This document shows, in pieces, positions 36,421 through 47,310 of a DNA stretch of 64,000 nt. The position numbers and the translations under genes are program-made. Within the stretch, counting starts at the first letter, position 1. Each line of letters opens with the position of its first letter. Below the pieces are notes generated by a model. It saw only the letters and a list, made by a program, of their open reading frames with translations, was not told the origin of the DNA and searched no databases. The DNA is from Henricia sp. BOLD:AAB3569 (taxonomy: Eukaryota > Echinodermata > Asteroidea > Spinulosida > Echinasteridae), in assembly GCA_037783545.1 (NCBI GenBank), contig JBBELK010000481.1, forward strand, positions 1,426,001 through 1,490,000, in the 5' to 3' direction.

Positions 36421-36486
36421 CCTATGCGCTTTGTTTATGGGAAAAAAATCAGAAGAGGAAAAAAAAAAAAAAAAAAATCAGAACGA

Positions 36487-36515
36487 AAACAAAGGCTTTT
36501 TCGTTCTAAACGAAA
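36487..36515. repeat. Hairpin GGCTTTTTCGTT
   Basis: GGCTTTTTCGTTCTAAACGAAAAAGCC is a perfect 12-bp stem with a 3-nt loop, directly before the hairpin array. Confidence 0.75.
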
Positions 36516-36528
36516 AAGCCAATAAAGA

Positions 36529-36800
36529 AATCGTACGAGAGTAATAGGTGATCGGGCTGTTGGCCCGATCACCTAATAAAGAAATCGTACGAGAGTAATA
36601 GGTGATCGGGCTGTTGGCCCGATCACCTAAAAAAAAAGAAATCGTACGAGAGTAATAGGTGATCGGGCTGTTGGCCCGATCACCTTAATCGTACGAGAGT
36701 AATAGGTGATCGGGCTGTTGGCCCGATCACCTAAAAAAAAAAAAAATAAAGAAATCGTACGAGAGTAATAGGTGATCGGGCTGTTGGCCCGATCACCTAA
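36529..36800 (+). repeat. Five tandem hairpin units
   Basis: Each unit is ATCGTACGAGAGTAAT followed by a perfect hairpin: stem AGGTGATCGGGC, loop TGTTG. The stems begin at 36546, 36600, 36657, 36704 and 36770. Spacers vary only in A-runs. The word AGGTGATCGGG also stands near the start of every 2.2-kb unit (for example 27422). The stem is followed by AA in most copies, giving CTAA. Confidence 0.92.
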
Positions 36801-37372
36801 TAATAATAATTTAAATTTGTAATGCGCCGGTATCCATCAAAAAGATGCTCAGGGCGCAGAATATGCTCAGGACCTTCCGAGGTTCTCCAGAAGTCCCAGC
36901 TGCTGCTGCTGCCTCAAATCAGTGCACACAACGTGCGTTGTAAGTTGGGAGCACGTGCTTACTCGGCACGGTCCACGTGAGTTCTGCGTGCTCATTTGAC
37001 AGTTGAACTGGGGAAGTGCCGAGTAAGCAAGGACCACGCACTTATCACGTGCGCAGCACGCACGTGCTAAGTGCGCCGTCCGTAGAGCAACTGACCGTGA
37101 GAAAAATTTAAATTTAAACTTTAAACCTTTAAAGGACTCACGGAGTCAGTGCGTTGTGCGCTTATTGGCTGTAGAGGGCACGCGCGTCACCCGTACTGGG
37201 GGTGAATCCGTAGCCCGAACGCAGCGAAAGTTCCTCGTGCACTAAAAGTGCTGCGGCGTGTCTGCGTGCTCCCAAATCCGTACTGAGGCGGTACTCACCA
37301 CGTACGGATCTCTACGTTTTCGCAAGTAGACAGCACGCACTTGCAAGTACGGTGGGTTGGGACCGTCGCTTT

Positions 37373-39125
37373 AGTGATTACGACTACGATTAGCCAAACC
37401 TCAAAATCGTTACCTTTCGTTGTCCGTTTTTCACTAAGGTGTAGAGGCGTTGCTATCAGTGTATAAACAACAAAACTACACTTGGGATATTTGTGTAAAC
37501 GCCACAAGTACGCACAAATCGATGACGTAAAATTCACTAATAGTCGTCGTTTTGCCTAACCGTATGCGACCGAAACCTCACTACTGACAAAACAATTACT
37601 CAAAAGAGATTCGAACCGCAACCTCTCGATTGATAGTCCTGTGTCTTCACCACTAGACTACTTTTATTTAATAACTCCTGAGTGCGTCATATGGAGAGTA
37701 TGAATATTCGTTTACAATACACCAATCAGAAACCTCGATGAAGCCCCATAGCAAATATCTGGTACGGGAGGAAGGGGGAGCGCAGGGGGCGGGGATAAAG
37801 CACCAAATGTATTTTCTTAAGTAAGGAATTCTCAATCAGTGTAGGTTGGCCTTACGATCCGTGCTAAATTGGGTTTACACTCTCAATTATGATTAAACCG
37901 AATTTTGGGGTGAATTTAAGGGGCTACCCCCTCCCAACGCACCACCAGGGACACTTTAACAAACGCCCGTTGGGAAGATGTCCCAGACACTTCTACCAAT
38001 CACAAACCTTTTGCGCTCGAAATTATGATTAAATCCTGCTGGGCTCCCAGACTAATTATTCAGAGGGGTGCATCCACAACAAAGGCACTAACATATCGTT
38101 GTTCCAATGGACAAGTAAATATATTTTAAAGTGATAACTCACCGTGACAGGTTGACAATAAAGAACCTTGCATTAGCCAAACTATTTCGTTCCGCTCATG
38201 TGAATGGTTGTATTGTGATCGTATCCTTGCATTGCCGGTCTTTTGAAATTGTCGACTCCAAAGTGCAAGTCACTTAACCGTGAAGTCACGCAAACCAAAG
38301 TTATCCAGAAAATAACCCTTGATCCAAATTTATTTTCATGACTCGTCATGAAAATACAGTAGCCAAATCCAGTGCGTTCCGCTCGTGTGAATGGTTGTAT
38401 TGTGATCGTAACCTTTTGAAATTGAAGACTCCAAAGCGTAAGTCACTTAAAGTTGCACTGCCCGTGTTTGGGCCGATTTGGGCGTACAATTTTTTTTTTT
38501 TAAGTTAAATAGGTATTTTTCTAGAATAGAAAAAGTTATCAGCTTTTCATTTGGTACCAAGAACGTAAAAATCCGTCAAGGATTAATGCCAGTCGATTAA
38601 AAACAAGAAATGATTAAAAGGCTGGCAGGTCATTTAATCGACAGGGTTATGACGTAAATGTACATGTGCGCGTACATGTGTACACATACTATGTACATAT
38701 GAGCGTACGCGCACATGTACAACATGTGAAGCACGTTTCAAGAAAAAGGCTTGTATCTCCAATTCCCGACGTCGGAAATTTAAGTTTTTGATACTTTTCG
38801 TTACAGAGACACGTAAGCTTTCTAAATTCGTTCGCTTGTGTAAATTAATTTTTAAAATCCTTTCACCGAAACACGGGCAATGCAACTTTAACTAGAAAAT
38901 AACCCTTGTGTAAATTTACTTTCACGACTCGTCATGACTTGTCATGAAAATGCCAAACTCGCCTTCGGCTCGTGCGGTATTTTCATCACTCATTTCACCC
39001 TTAAAGCCATCCAATATTATACAACATGTTGTCCTGATGTCACAGAAACGTCAGGATTCTGACTCAAAGACCTAAGACTGTACCAAGTTTCAAGTTCATA
39101 ACGTGTTCCGTTTTCAAGTTAGGGT
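37373..39125. repeat. Segmental duplication block B, second copy
   Basis: Matches 23476-24660 directly (TAGTGATTACGACTACGATTAGCC ...). It is extended by an internal repeat of about 170 bp (CAAATCCAGTGCGTTCCGCTCGTGTG, first at about 38172 and again at 38363) and by a TTAA element (38451-38887). A C-tract follows at 39147-39163. Confidence 0.88.
38451..38887. mobile_element. TTAA-flanked MITE
   Basis: Ends AGTTGCACTGCCCGTGTTTGG and AACACGGGCAATGCAACT are inverted. TTAA lies directly outside at 38447-38450 and 38888-38891. The other duplicate (around 24400) lacks it. An 83-codon ORF inside has no motif. Confidence 0.85.
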
Positions 39126-39699
39126 GCCGCCCCAACCCCCCACTCCACCCCCCCCCCCCCCCCTTGTAATAATAATATTAATAAATCACTGTACCAAGTT
39201 TCAAGTTCATACCTAGTCGCATTCTTCAGTTAAGTTGCATTTGTTAAAAACTTGCCAGATTTTGTGATTTTAAATATATAATTAGCTACGCCGTGACGTC
39301 ATTGTGATGTTTATATACGTATAAAGTGTGTATAAATTGATGTTTTAAGACAATAAAACATTGGCATGTCAGTATAGACGTTCAATCTTACAACACGGCA
39401 TTCATATTTTAGTTACCACGGCAACAAATGTTGTCCATAGTGTGGGAGATATTTTGTCCAGTTGTCGAGCATGTCAGCCATTTTTTAACCAAAAATAACG
39501 GTTATCCACAAAATGTCCAACAAAATAACACATGACATTACCCAACTGTTGAGCTTTGCTACATGCCCAAATGTTGGTAGAGCTAGAGGACAGTTCGACC
39601 AATTGTTGGGTATTTTATTTGCCCAATGTTGGTGGGCAATGTTTTGCCCAGACGTCGGATGAGTTAACTGTTCGACCGATGTCGAAGGGTTGGGTATTT

Positions 39700-40200
39700 T
39701 TGGCCAACTAGCGTGTCTTGTTGCATGAGACCAGGGGAGTTTTTATTGATGGTTCTTTGTCTTAATTGTATATTTATGTCTTTCTTCCACAAAACTGATG
39801 AGTTGTTCTTGATCAACACCTTTACAAAAACGACAAATCCCAAACAGCTCCTAAAAAAAAAAACACACACTCCCTATAGCTCTCCATACGTCACTTAATC
39901 TGACGAGGCATTTGAGATTAAATGTCTTGCCCAGGGACACAGACACGATGACCACAGTGGGGCTCGAACCCACAACCACATCGTTATATGGTTTGAGCTT
40001 TACATCCACTATACCGCACTAGACCCAAGTGGGACGAAAACCAGTTCTGGCTAAAACAAATGGACTGTATACATTATCGACTCTGATGATATTTGGTATC
40101 TTATTACCCCGAAATGCCGAATTTCAGGGTTTCTGGATGTCTTTGAGTGGAAAGACGCTATCTAATATTCAAGCATTTCCAATTTTTCCTTTAAGCCATC
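39700..40200. repeat. Third copy of the SINE-bearing duplicated block
   Basis: 39790-40190 matches 22780-23070 and 25190-25470, including the tRNA-like SINE (39940-40022, minus) and ATATTTGGTATCTTA...GAATGTCTTTGAGTGGAAAGACG. It is followed directly by a copy of block A, so the block order here is that of adjacent tandem units. Confidence 0.8.
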
Positions 40201-40885
40201 TTAAAACAGCTTGCATACTTGCCAACGATGAGATTTCACCATTAGAATGATTTGATATACGTCAAAATATTTTTCTGGTCAGCTATAGCTTGAGATACCA
40301 AAAGTCAAAATCGATTTAGATTATACGTGTTACATCTAACTGTACTCCAGGCACTAATTACGTGAATTTTCCATTTGGGGGACATTTCTGCATTGACAGG
40401 TCCCATAATATATAGGGTTTATTAACTAAAGACTCTAAATAACACATTTAGCTGTTTGCTTTTTACGTATGGGTATTGAGTTTTTGCGCTTATGGGCTTT
40501 GCAACCCCCAGGCCTTGGGTCCATTGGGCATTTGCTGTGCCCATTTATGGCTTTTCAGGAAGCCAAGAATTTAGGTACATATTTTGTTCGGCATATAAAG
40601 CCAACTGTATTTGGGACTAGTTAATTAAAAGAACACGTTTTCTGCTAAATGTCCCTGCGTTTTCAAGGAAAACAAATCTTCTATGATTTTGTATTCGCTA
40701 TACTAGTCATCCCGCGGCCCCGACTTCCCCCCCCCCCCCCCCTCCCTTCCCCCAAAACGGTACTGCACAAAAACGGTACGACGCAAAGTAAATGTTTGTT
40801 TGTTTGTTGGGTTGTTTGTTTGTTTTTGGTTTTTTAGTGTGCAGTGAACTTGAACCATGTACTTTTTGTGCCAAAGCTACATCTG

Positions 40886-41680
40886 CCTGTCGGCTCGTAC
40901 CCACCGCAACCATCCTTATGACAAAATTATGACATTTGGGCCCCAAAAAGCGACTTGTGAAGGAAGAACCTTGCCTTAAAGACGGAGGCCCGTCGGATCA
41001 GATGCGTTCAAATATTGGAAGGACATCGTGACCAACTCAGCCGAGCAAGTGGTCATTGGCCTTGGTTAATGTCAAGGCCTGGGATAGGGCATATATTATA
41101 GCCAAGCCGGCCTCAGAAAGTGTATATCCGTAAATCGAAGGATCGCTGGGCGTAAACACCTATTTACTTTTCTTAATTTAAAATTCAGGTTTAGATCGGT
41201 TTTTCTTTAATTATTCTTGGCACCTTTTAGGTTGGACTTGACGGGCTGCAGTTCTGAAACCATCATTGGTCTTAACCCTTCGCCATTTGGTGCAAGCTAT
41301 GAGACCGAGTGACTGATCTCCCCCTATTGTGTGTAAAACGTCCAAGGAATTTCCACTCAGGTTTTAGGGGGGAGTCGTACGTTAACAAAAGGGAAGTGTG
41401 TGTTGTGGTATAGGGGCGGTAGGGGGAGGTGGTCACTCGGTGTCAAATGTGGCAGCATGTAATGAATAATGTAGCAGTAGCCAGTTCGTAAAAGGCTTTA
41501 TGGCAATTAAGACAGAAGGCATAATTAACGTTCGCCCAGCCTTTATAATTATAATCCACTCAAGACGCTCAATTATTCCACATTTTACCAAACAATATAA
41601 CCCCAAAGCCATCAAGCCTTGCCAAAAGGGTACCCTGCCCCCTCTCAGTGACGGATCACTGCTGTAGTCAAACTATATTC
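40886..41680. other. No feature recognised
   Basis: A C-tract lies just upstream at 40727-40742. No exon or element end is supported in this interval. Confidence 0.4.
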
Positions 41681-41766
41681 GGGGGGTGGTGGGGGGGGGG
41701 GGGGGGGGGGGTGGGGGTGGGGGTGGGGGTGGGGTGGGGGGGGGGGGGGGGGGGGAAGAGGGGGGA
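41681..41766 (+). repeat. G-rich tract
   Basis: About 85 bp of nearly pure G on the plus strand, including GGGGGTGGGGGTGGGGGTGG at 41712-41735. Multiple G-runs spaced by single T satisfy the G-quadruplex pattern. Apparent Pro-rich ORFs on the minus strand come from it. Confidence 0.9.
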
Positions 41767-42041
41767 AGAGGGCACCCACCCAAACCATAAAATCCATGCA
41801 ACTTATAGTCCATAGAAACTTTACATGACAGCAATTTCCACTGGAAAACAAAATTTCTCGCATTTTCATAGCATGTTGCAATAGCATTGAACAATGTATA
41901 ATAGACCTGAAACATAATGACGTAAAGGTTTGTTTACACGCGTGCAAATCTGTGGGGGAGTTTTAGGGTACAAGATGATTATGGTCATAGGAAAGCACAT
42001 GTGTAACAAACCGTGACGTGATTATGTTTCATGTCCTTTAA

Positions 42042-42262
42042 AGGGACACACCGGCTTTGTTGGGCTATTTTGGGCTCGAAATGGACCCATACATGATTCT
42101 GAAAGTCTTTCCGAAATAGACCGAAGAGAGCCTGAAAAGAAACCCCAAAATTTGGCCGTTTTTGAGCATTTTAAAAAAAATCAAGGTCACATGATTTATC
42201 GGAACCAGATTCTGGTTCCGATAAATCACGTGGTCTTGGTGTTAGTTTTATTTCCAGCCGTA
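42042..42262 (+). mobile_element. TTAA element, short copy
   Basis: After TTAA (42038-42041) comes AGGGACACACCGGCTTTG, as in the copies at 10618 and 49423. Similarity lasts to about 42262 (GTTAGTTTTATTTCCAGCCG). The hairpin GATTTATCGGAACC/GGTTCCGATAAATC is perfect but differs in sequence from the other copies. Confidence 0.75.
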
Positions 42263-43394
42263 GAAACCAGCGCGAAGTGCGAGTTGCTTTTGTCCTTCGA
42301 GGTTGGTTTCTCTTCTTGTTGGAAAATAATGTCCTACGAACACTATGTACATAGTACCGTATTTTCCAATTTGTACACAAATCTGCCAACAGATTTCATA
42401 AGAAGGGTTTCTGGGTGTTAATACGGACGTGAGAATCTCTCAGATTTTCGCGTCTTCGCATCGCGGCGATAAATAATATCCGAAGAAAAAAACAGCACAG
42501 GCATATTGAGGGCGCTAAAGACACCAAAACGTTGCGTTCGAGTTGCTTCCTCGAGTCAGCGCTGACCTTAGGGATCATGCAATGTGTGATGAGTCAGGGG
42601 AAACGATGTTAAACACGTGTCGAACCCATATCGAACGCCACTTTTATTTACGAGCAGCATGATACATAATACATCGCGACGGCTGGTAAAGCGTATAGCC
42701 CAACATTTGTCTCTTTTGTTAATTTTAAACATTTCTAGTTAATTACGGGACATTTTGAATTTTTTTTCACAACGACCATCGAAAAATGATTGTCAAGGAT
42801 GCTTGCTACATTATGTAAACAGTAAGCCGATGTTCCCTTTAACGAATTGGCGCCAACGTTCTGCTCAATGTGGAACGGATTGTTTGCCAAAATGGCCAAA
42901 ATACATTGTCAAGATGGCAGCGCCCACATTCCGAGCGGTCGTAGTGACGTTGTAATGTGGATCTTCTCTGCTTACCAAATTTTTGAGGAAATTTGACATG
43001 TTGCCATTGATTGTGTATCGCCAGCGATAAGGGAGAAAACCACGAACGGTGCGATTTATTTGTTTTATTTTCTAAACTGCAAACCATCGTCTGTCATCTT
43101 TCATGTCGCGCACGCCATTTTGAAATGACTCGCAAACAATCCAAAAGTTTGTTGGCCATTGCAACGTTGGCGAACGTTGGTGGCGCACAATTCGTTTCAC
43201 TCAAAATTGTTGGCCAACGTTCTGAATGGTAATGAGAAAAATATGACACATGATAATTATGGTATCAAAATCTCAACACCCATGGGAAAAATCTAGGGGT
43301 CAAAAATGTGATCTGGGTCACGCTTCTTTAAAAGTTTATAACAATACATTGGTTCGCTTATTGCGAAAATATATGGATCGGTAAAGGGCAGCCT
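42263..43394. other. No gene recognised
   Basis: Contains the words TTGGCGCCAACGTTCTG (42847) and GTTGGCGAACGTTGG.GGCGCA (43164), an inverted pair, and a minus-strand fragment of the CCATGGGTGTTGA repeat at 43225-43335. 43345-43392 is an inverted copy of 46432-46475. Confidence 0.45.
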
Positions 43395-43452
43395 AGACTG
43401 GTTCCCGTCCACATATTCCACACATGAGAATATAAGGACAGGTGAAGTGCGC

Positions 43453-46217
43453 TTTATGAATGGTTGAATGGTTGAATGGTTTATTGATCTCTACGACCCC
43501 AACTGGAGTATGAGAGCCAGTACAGGTTACAAAGTAATTAATATATAGGTTATGTAGGTTAAGAAAATAAACTACAAGTTAGCTTTATATAATACATTAT
43601 CAATATGCAAGAATTAGTATAACCAAATGACTTACGGAAATTTAGATAGTATTATCTTAATAAATTTAGCTAGATTAAACAATTGAAGGGAACCTTTTAC
43701 ATTAAACAATAACTCCAATTTAACAGTGTTTGGGTTAGTCCAATAAAACGTCTTTATATAAGTGCGTCTGTCTTCGTTAAGTGCATTACAAACAAGAGTA
43801 TAGTGGAATTCATCACAATTGGCTTCAATATTACATAACGGGCATACTGTGATGTTAACAGGTGATTGGGAAGGTAAATAGCGGACTTCGGATGATGGGA
43901 GGTGGTGGTTTCCACAACGAAAGCGAGCTAATGCTGATCTACTAGAATTATTTAATTTGACAAGGTACTTCTCAGAATCTAAGTTAGTTTTAATCAGTTT
44001 ATAAAAGGTACATAGTCTGTTATTTGAAATGTCACATTCCAAGTGCTGTTTAGCAATATCCTGCAGTCTACGATCAAAATCTTTAGAGAGTCTATTTTTA
44101 GAAAAAACACTTATTTCAGTTTGATTCCATAGAACAGAAAATCCAGTATCATCTAACATTGATTTAACACACCCGATCCATTTAGAATGTACAATATTTT
44201 GGTCAAAAAGAGCTCTCATAAGACGATACACAGTGTTAGAAAGACTATTAGGACGGGTATTTAAATGAAGCCAAAAATTAAACATACGTAAATACACAGT
44301 ATATTTAAGTTCTATTCTACCCAATTCACCATAAGCAATACAATTAGCAGTCCGGTAGTTGACCCGTAATAAGCTTTTCAAAAACTTTTTATGAAAACTC
44401 TCAATTTGGGCAATATTAGAAAATCCCCAAATGTCACATCCATACAAAAGGACTGAGAAACAATTTGGTCAAATAGTTGACACTGGATATCGATAGGTAA
44501 ATCTAGTTTGGTAGCTTTAGTCTTTAGGCTAAACAACGCTCTTCTGGCTTGATCGACCTGCTTGTTGATGGCTTTATTAAACAAGCCGTTATAGTTCAAC
44601 TGTATACCCAAGTAAATATAATCATGAACTACTTCTAGCTTATCCTCTCCAAATACAAAATCCGGGAAAGATCGAACTTTACCTTTAGAAAAAATTACAA
44701 TCTTTGTTTTACTTGGGTTAACACTTAGATGCCAAAGTTTACAATAATCGTAAACAGCATTTAAAGCACATTGTAATTCATGGGGAGATTCTGAAAGTAC
44801 AACAGTATCATCTGCATAGAGTAAGGTGTACAATTTCAAAAATACTTCTACATCATCATCACTCAGAAGATTACTAATGTCACCAGCTACAGTGGAAAGA
44901 CCATTATAACATTTGCTAATAAACTTTTCAAAGTCATTTAAATATATACTAAATAATAATGGCGAAAGGTTTTCACCTTGTCTAACACCTAGCTCACAGG
45001 GGAACCCTATTGAGACTTTGTTACCAACTTTCACACAGGATTTTGCATGAGCATACATGTTGTAAACCACAGTAATTACCTTCCCATTGATACCAGTGGA
45101 GATAAGCTTAGACCACAGTGAGGGTCTATGTACCAGGTCAAATGCCTTTTTGTAATCAATAAATGCACAATAAACTCTGGTATGTCTGCTGAGATAGATT
45201 TCAATGAGTGAATGCAACACAAAGATGTGGTCAAGAGTACTTAATCCTTCCCGGAAACCAGCTTGTTCATCCCCTAGGATGCCAGAGCCTTCAATAAACC
45301 ATGTAAGCCTAGTGTTAATAATACTAGTGAATAATTTACCTAAACAGCTAAGTAAAGTGATTCCCCTGTAGTTGTCAGGGTCAACACTAGACCCCTTATT
45401 CTTGTAGATAGGTTTTATAATCCCAGTACACCAGTCGCTAGGGACTATTCCGGTATGCAAAACAATATTAAATAATTTAACAATTAATGACACAACACTT
45501 TCAGGGCAGTTTTTTAGGTGTTCATTTAAGACAGCGTCAATTCCTGCTGCTTTATTATTCTTAAGTTTTTTAATAGCTGAAACGACTTCTTCCGTAGTAA
45601 AGGATTCATTAATAAACTCATTTGTAGAATGAGTTATATTTCTCGGATCGAAATTATCAGAGTCAGAAGTGTTGTTACTGGAGCTTAACTGTTTGAAATG
45701 CTGGTAGAAGGATGATAGAGATATGTTGTCAGCAGAATTATTTTTAGTATTAGTGGCTTCGTTAAGGATGTTCCAGTACTCTTTAGGATTAGTGCTTCTA
45801 AGATTTCTTAATTGTTTGTGTAACTGCTTAGAGTATTGCTGCTGTTTTAATTTAATAAATTTCTTAATTTGTTTAGCATTAGATTTAATTTCTGAACGTG
45901 CCTCTGGTGCATCTAACCTTTTTAGACTGTTTTTAACACGCAGATAATTGGCTCGTTCGGATCTACATTCTTGGTCAAACCAAGGTTTGTTTAGCTTCTT
46001 ATTAACTGGTTTAGGTTTATTGTTACATGCGGTATTTTTACACATTCCGATAGATTTGGAAGGATCGAGGCATAATGTAACTAATTGTTTAGTAAAGTTA
46101 TCAATATTAGTCTGCGACGTTAGATCAAGATTTAAATTATTCAATTGTGAATGAAGGTCATTACTATCATCCTCGTTAAACTTTATCTTATATTCACCGG
46201 CAAGTTGCCGTTTCCGT
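43453..46217 (-). mobile_element. CR1/L2-like LINE, 5' truncated
   Basis: A non-LTR retrotransposon on the minus strand with ORF2 from the linker after the endonuclease to the C-terminus. Its 3' end is AATAAA followed by CATTCAAC repeated two to three times (43455-43482 on the plus strand as GAATGGTTGAATGG). Tails of 8-bp repeats are characteristic of the CR1/L2 group. The 5' end stops inside coding sequence at about 46200, as expected from incomplete reverse transcription. It lies in the left arm of the palindrome, between GTGCGC and GATCTGTAATTGG. Confidence 0.9.
43632..46144 (-). pseudogene. LINE ORF2 reverse transcriptase, frameshifted
   Basis: Two overlapping minus-strand frames (46144-44378 and 44447-43632) together make one ORF2 protein. 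A single-base frame change lies near 44455, where FDQIVS is followed in the other frame by LLYGCDIWG. Recognisable reverse-transcriptase blocks in order are NNKAAGIDAV, DNYRGITLLS, FREGLSTLDHIF, AFIDYKKAFD, GVRQGENLSPLLF and LLYADDTVV (the YADD catalytic aspartates are intact). The C-terminus has CPLCNIEANCDEFHYTLVC, a CCHC-like motif common in CR1/L2/jockey-type ORF2. The endonuclease domain is absent because of 5' truncation, so it cannot transpose on its own. The frame stays open upstream of the first ATG to about 46195. Confidence 0.93.
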
Positions 46218-46928
46218 GATCTGTAATTGGTCGTCTTTGCGCGTGCGCATTGTGTTTTTTAGATTTAAAAATTGGCCAAGCCCTTTGTTTTAGGCAATGT
46301 ACTTTATTTACATAATTGGATATGTTCGACACGCACGGCCAAGTTACAAATTTCAATGCAAAATCTGCGCACTTACTAAAAATATAAAAATAATAATAAC
46401 CACGTGACGGGCAGAATTCTGCCCGTCATGGCTGCCCTTTACCGATCCCTATATTTTCGCAATAAGCGAACCAATCTATAGGGACCGGGAACCAATCTAA
46501 GGGCAGCCATGACGGGCAGAATTCTGCCCGTCACGTGGTTATTATTATTTTTATTGTTTTAGTAAGTGCGCAGATTTTGCATTGACATTTGTAACTTGGC
46601 CGTGCGTGTCGAACATATCCAATTATGTAAATAAAGTACATTGCCTAAAGCAAACGGCTTGGCCAATTTTTAAATATAAAAAAACACAATGCGCACGCGC
46701 AAAGACGACCAATTACAGATCAAGATGATGCGCCTTTTACCTGTCCTTATATTCTCCTGTGTGGAATATGTGGACGGGAACCAGTCTAAACAATACAGAT
46801 GAAAAATAAAAATGTTGTTTTGCTTCTTTGGTCCGATGTGTTCTTTGTGTTTAGAGATGCAAATTTTCACTTTACGTTTATCCAATCCGATTCCTCAATT
46901 CAGTGTGCCACGCCCATTTGGTGAAAAC

Positions 46929-46962
46929 CACGTGGGCAGCAGTCATATGCTGTCCACGTGAC
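46929..46962. promoter_or_regulatory. Inverted pair of CACGTG E-boxes upstream of GLB1
   Basis: CACGTGGGCAGCA (46929-46941) and TGCTGTCCACGTG (46948-46960) form a 13-bp inverted repeat with one mismatch. The second site extends to CACGTGAC. They lie about 300 bp before the GLB1 start codon. In vertebrates, TFEB-type factors bind GTCACGTGAC (CLEAR) elements at lysosomal genes. The role here is inference from motif and position. Confidence 0.4.
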
Positions 46963-47253
46963 GTGATCAGACGATTGAGCGAAAAGTTGGCAAAATGCAA
47001 CCCATCATAGCAGGTAGGTCGTGATTTGCATAAAAGCCACGCCCACTGGCGTATATTCTGTTCACAAAGTTGATTATGTTTATTCATATTTTGTGACGTA
47101 TGTTTTCTGTTGGTGTGCACAGATATATCAGTACTGGCATTTATGTAGCAAAATAGCATGCTGCATGCAGCTTTTGCATGCAGTTGATACTGATAGCTGC
47201 TACTCCTGCTTTTTAAAACAGATTTTTATGTCAGAATTTTCTTAAATTTAAGG

Positions 47254-47310
47254 ATGGAACCGATAAAGCTAATTGCAGTGCTGTCTTTGGTGTTTCTGAG
47301 TAAAATGAAG
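47254..47310 (+). CDS. GLB1: GLB1 exon 1, signal peptide
   Basis: ATG in the context AGGATGG opens 19 codons: MEPIK, then [11 protein letters not shown], then KMK, followed by the donor GTACAG. A short basic start and hydrophobic core fit a secretory signal, and the exon ends in phase 0 as exon 2 needs. The intron is 4.0 kb. Assignment rests on position, phase and signal-peptide character, so it is less certain than exons 2-10. Confidence 0.75.

Larger units (their letters stand above)
26962..37372. mobile_element. 10.4-kb TIR-bounded non-coding element
   Basis: The left end AAAGCGACGGTCACAACCC and the right end (complement) AAAGCGACGGTCCCAACCC are inverted repeats that continue for about 30 bp with few mismatches. 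TA flanks both sides (26961-26962 and 37372-37373, overlapping the first A). The surrounding duplicated sequence reads GTGCACGG|TTAGTGATTACG without interruption at about 23473-23492, which is the paralogous empty site. Subterminal zones (27000-27340 and 36930-37360) are full of CGTGCTTAC, GTACG and CACGTGC words. Between them lie 2.2-kb tandem units, 365-bp repeats and hairpin arrays. No transposase-like ORF is present, so this is an unusually large non-autonomous element. Confidence 0.85.
43395..46796. repeat. Palindromic element split by a LINE
   Basis: Outer ends GACTGGTTCCCGTCCACATA (43397) and TATGTGGACGGGAACCAGTC (46773-46793) are inverted. The arms continue with GAGAATATAAGGACAGGT. 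Inner arms of about 240 bp, 46218-46460 and 46485-46730, are near-perfect inverted copies (CGTCTTTGCGCGTGCGCATTG..., CCACGTGACGGGCAGAATTC...). Without the LINE the element is about 640 bp. Confidence 0.85.

Noticed and set aside
41645..41947. Proline-rich 100-codon ORF
   Set aside because: Translation of the poly-G tract.
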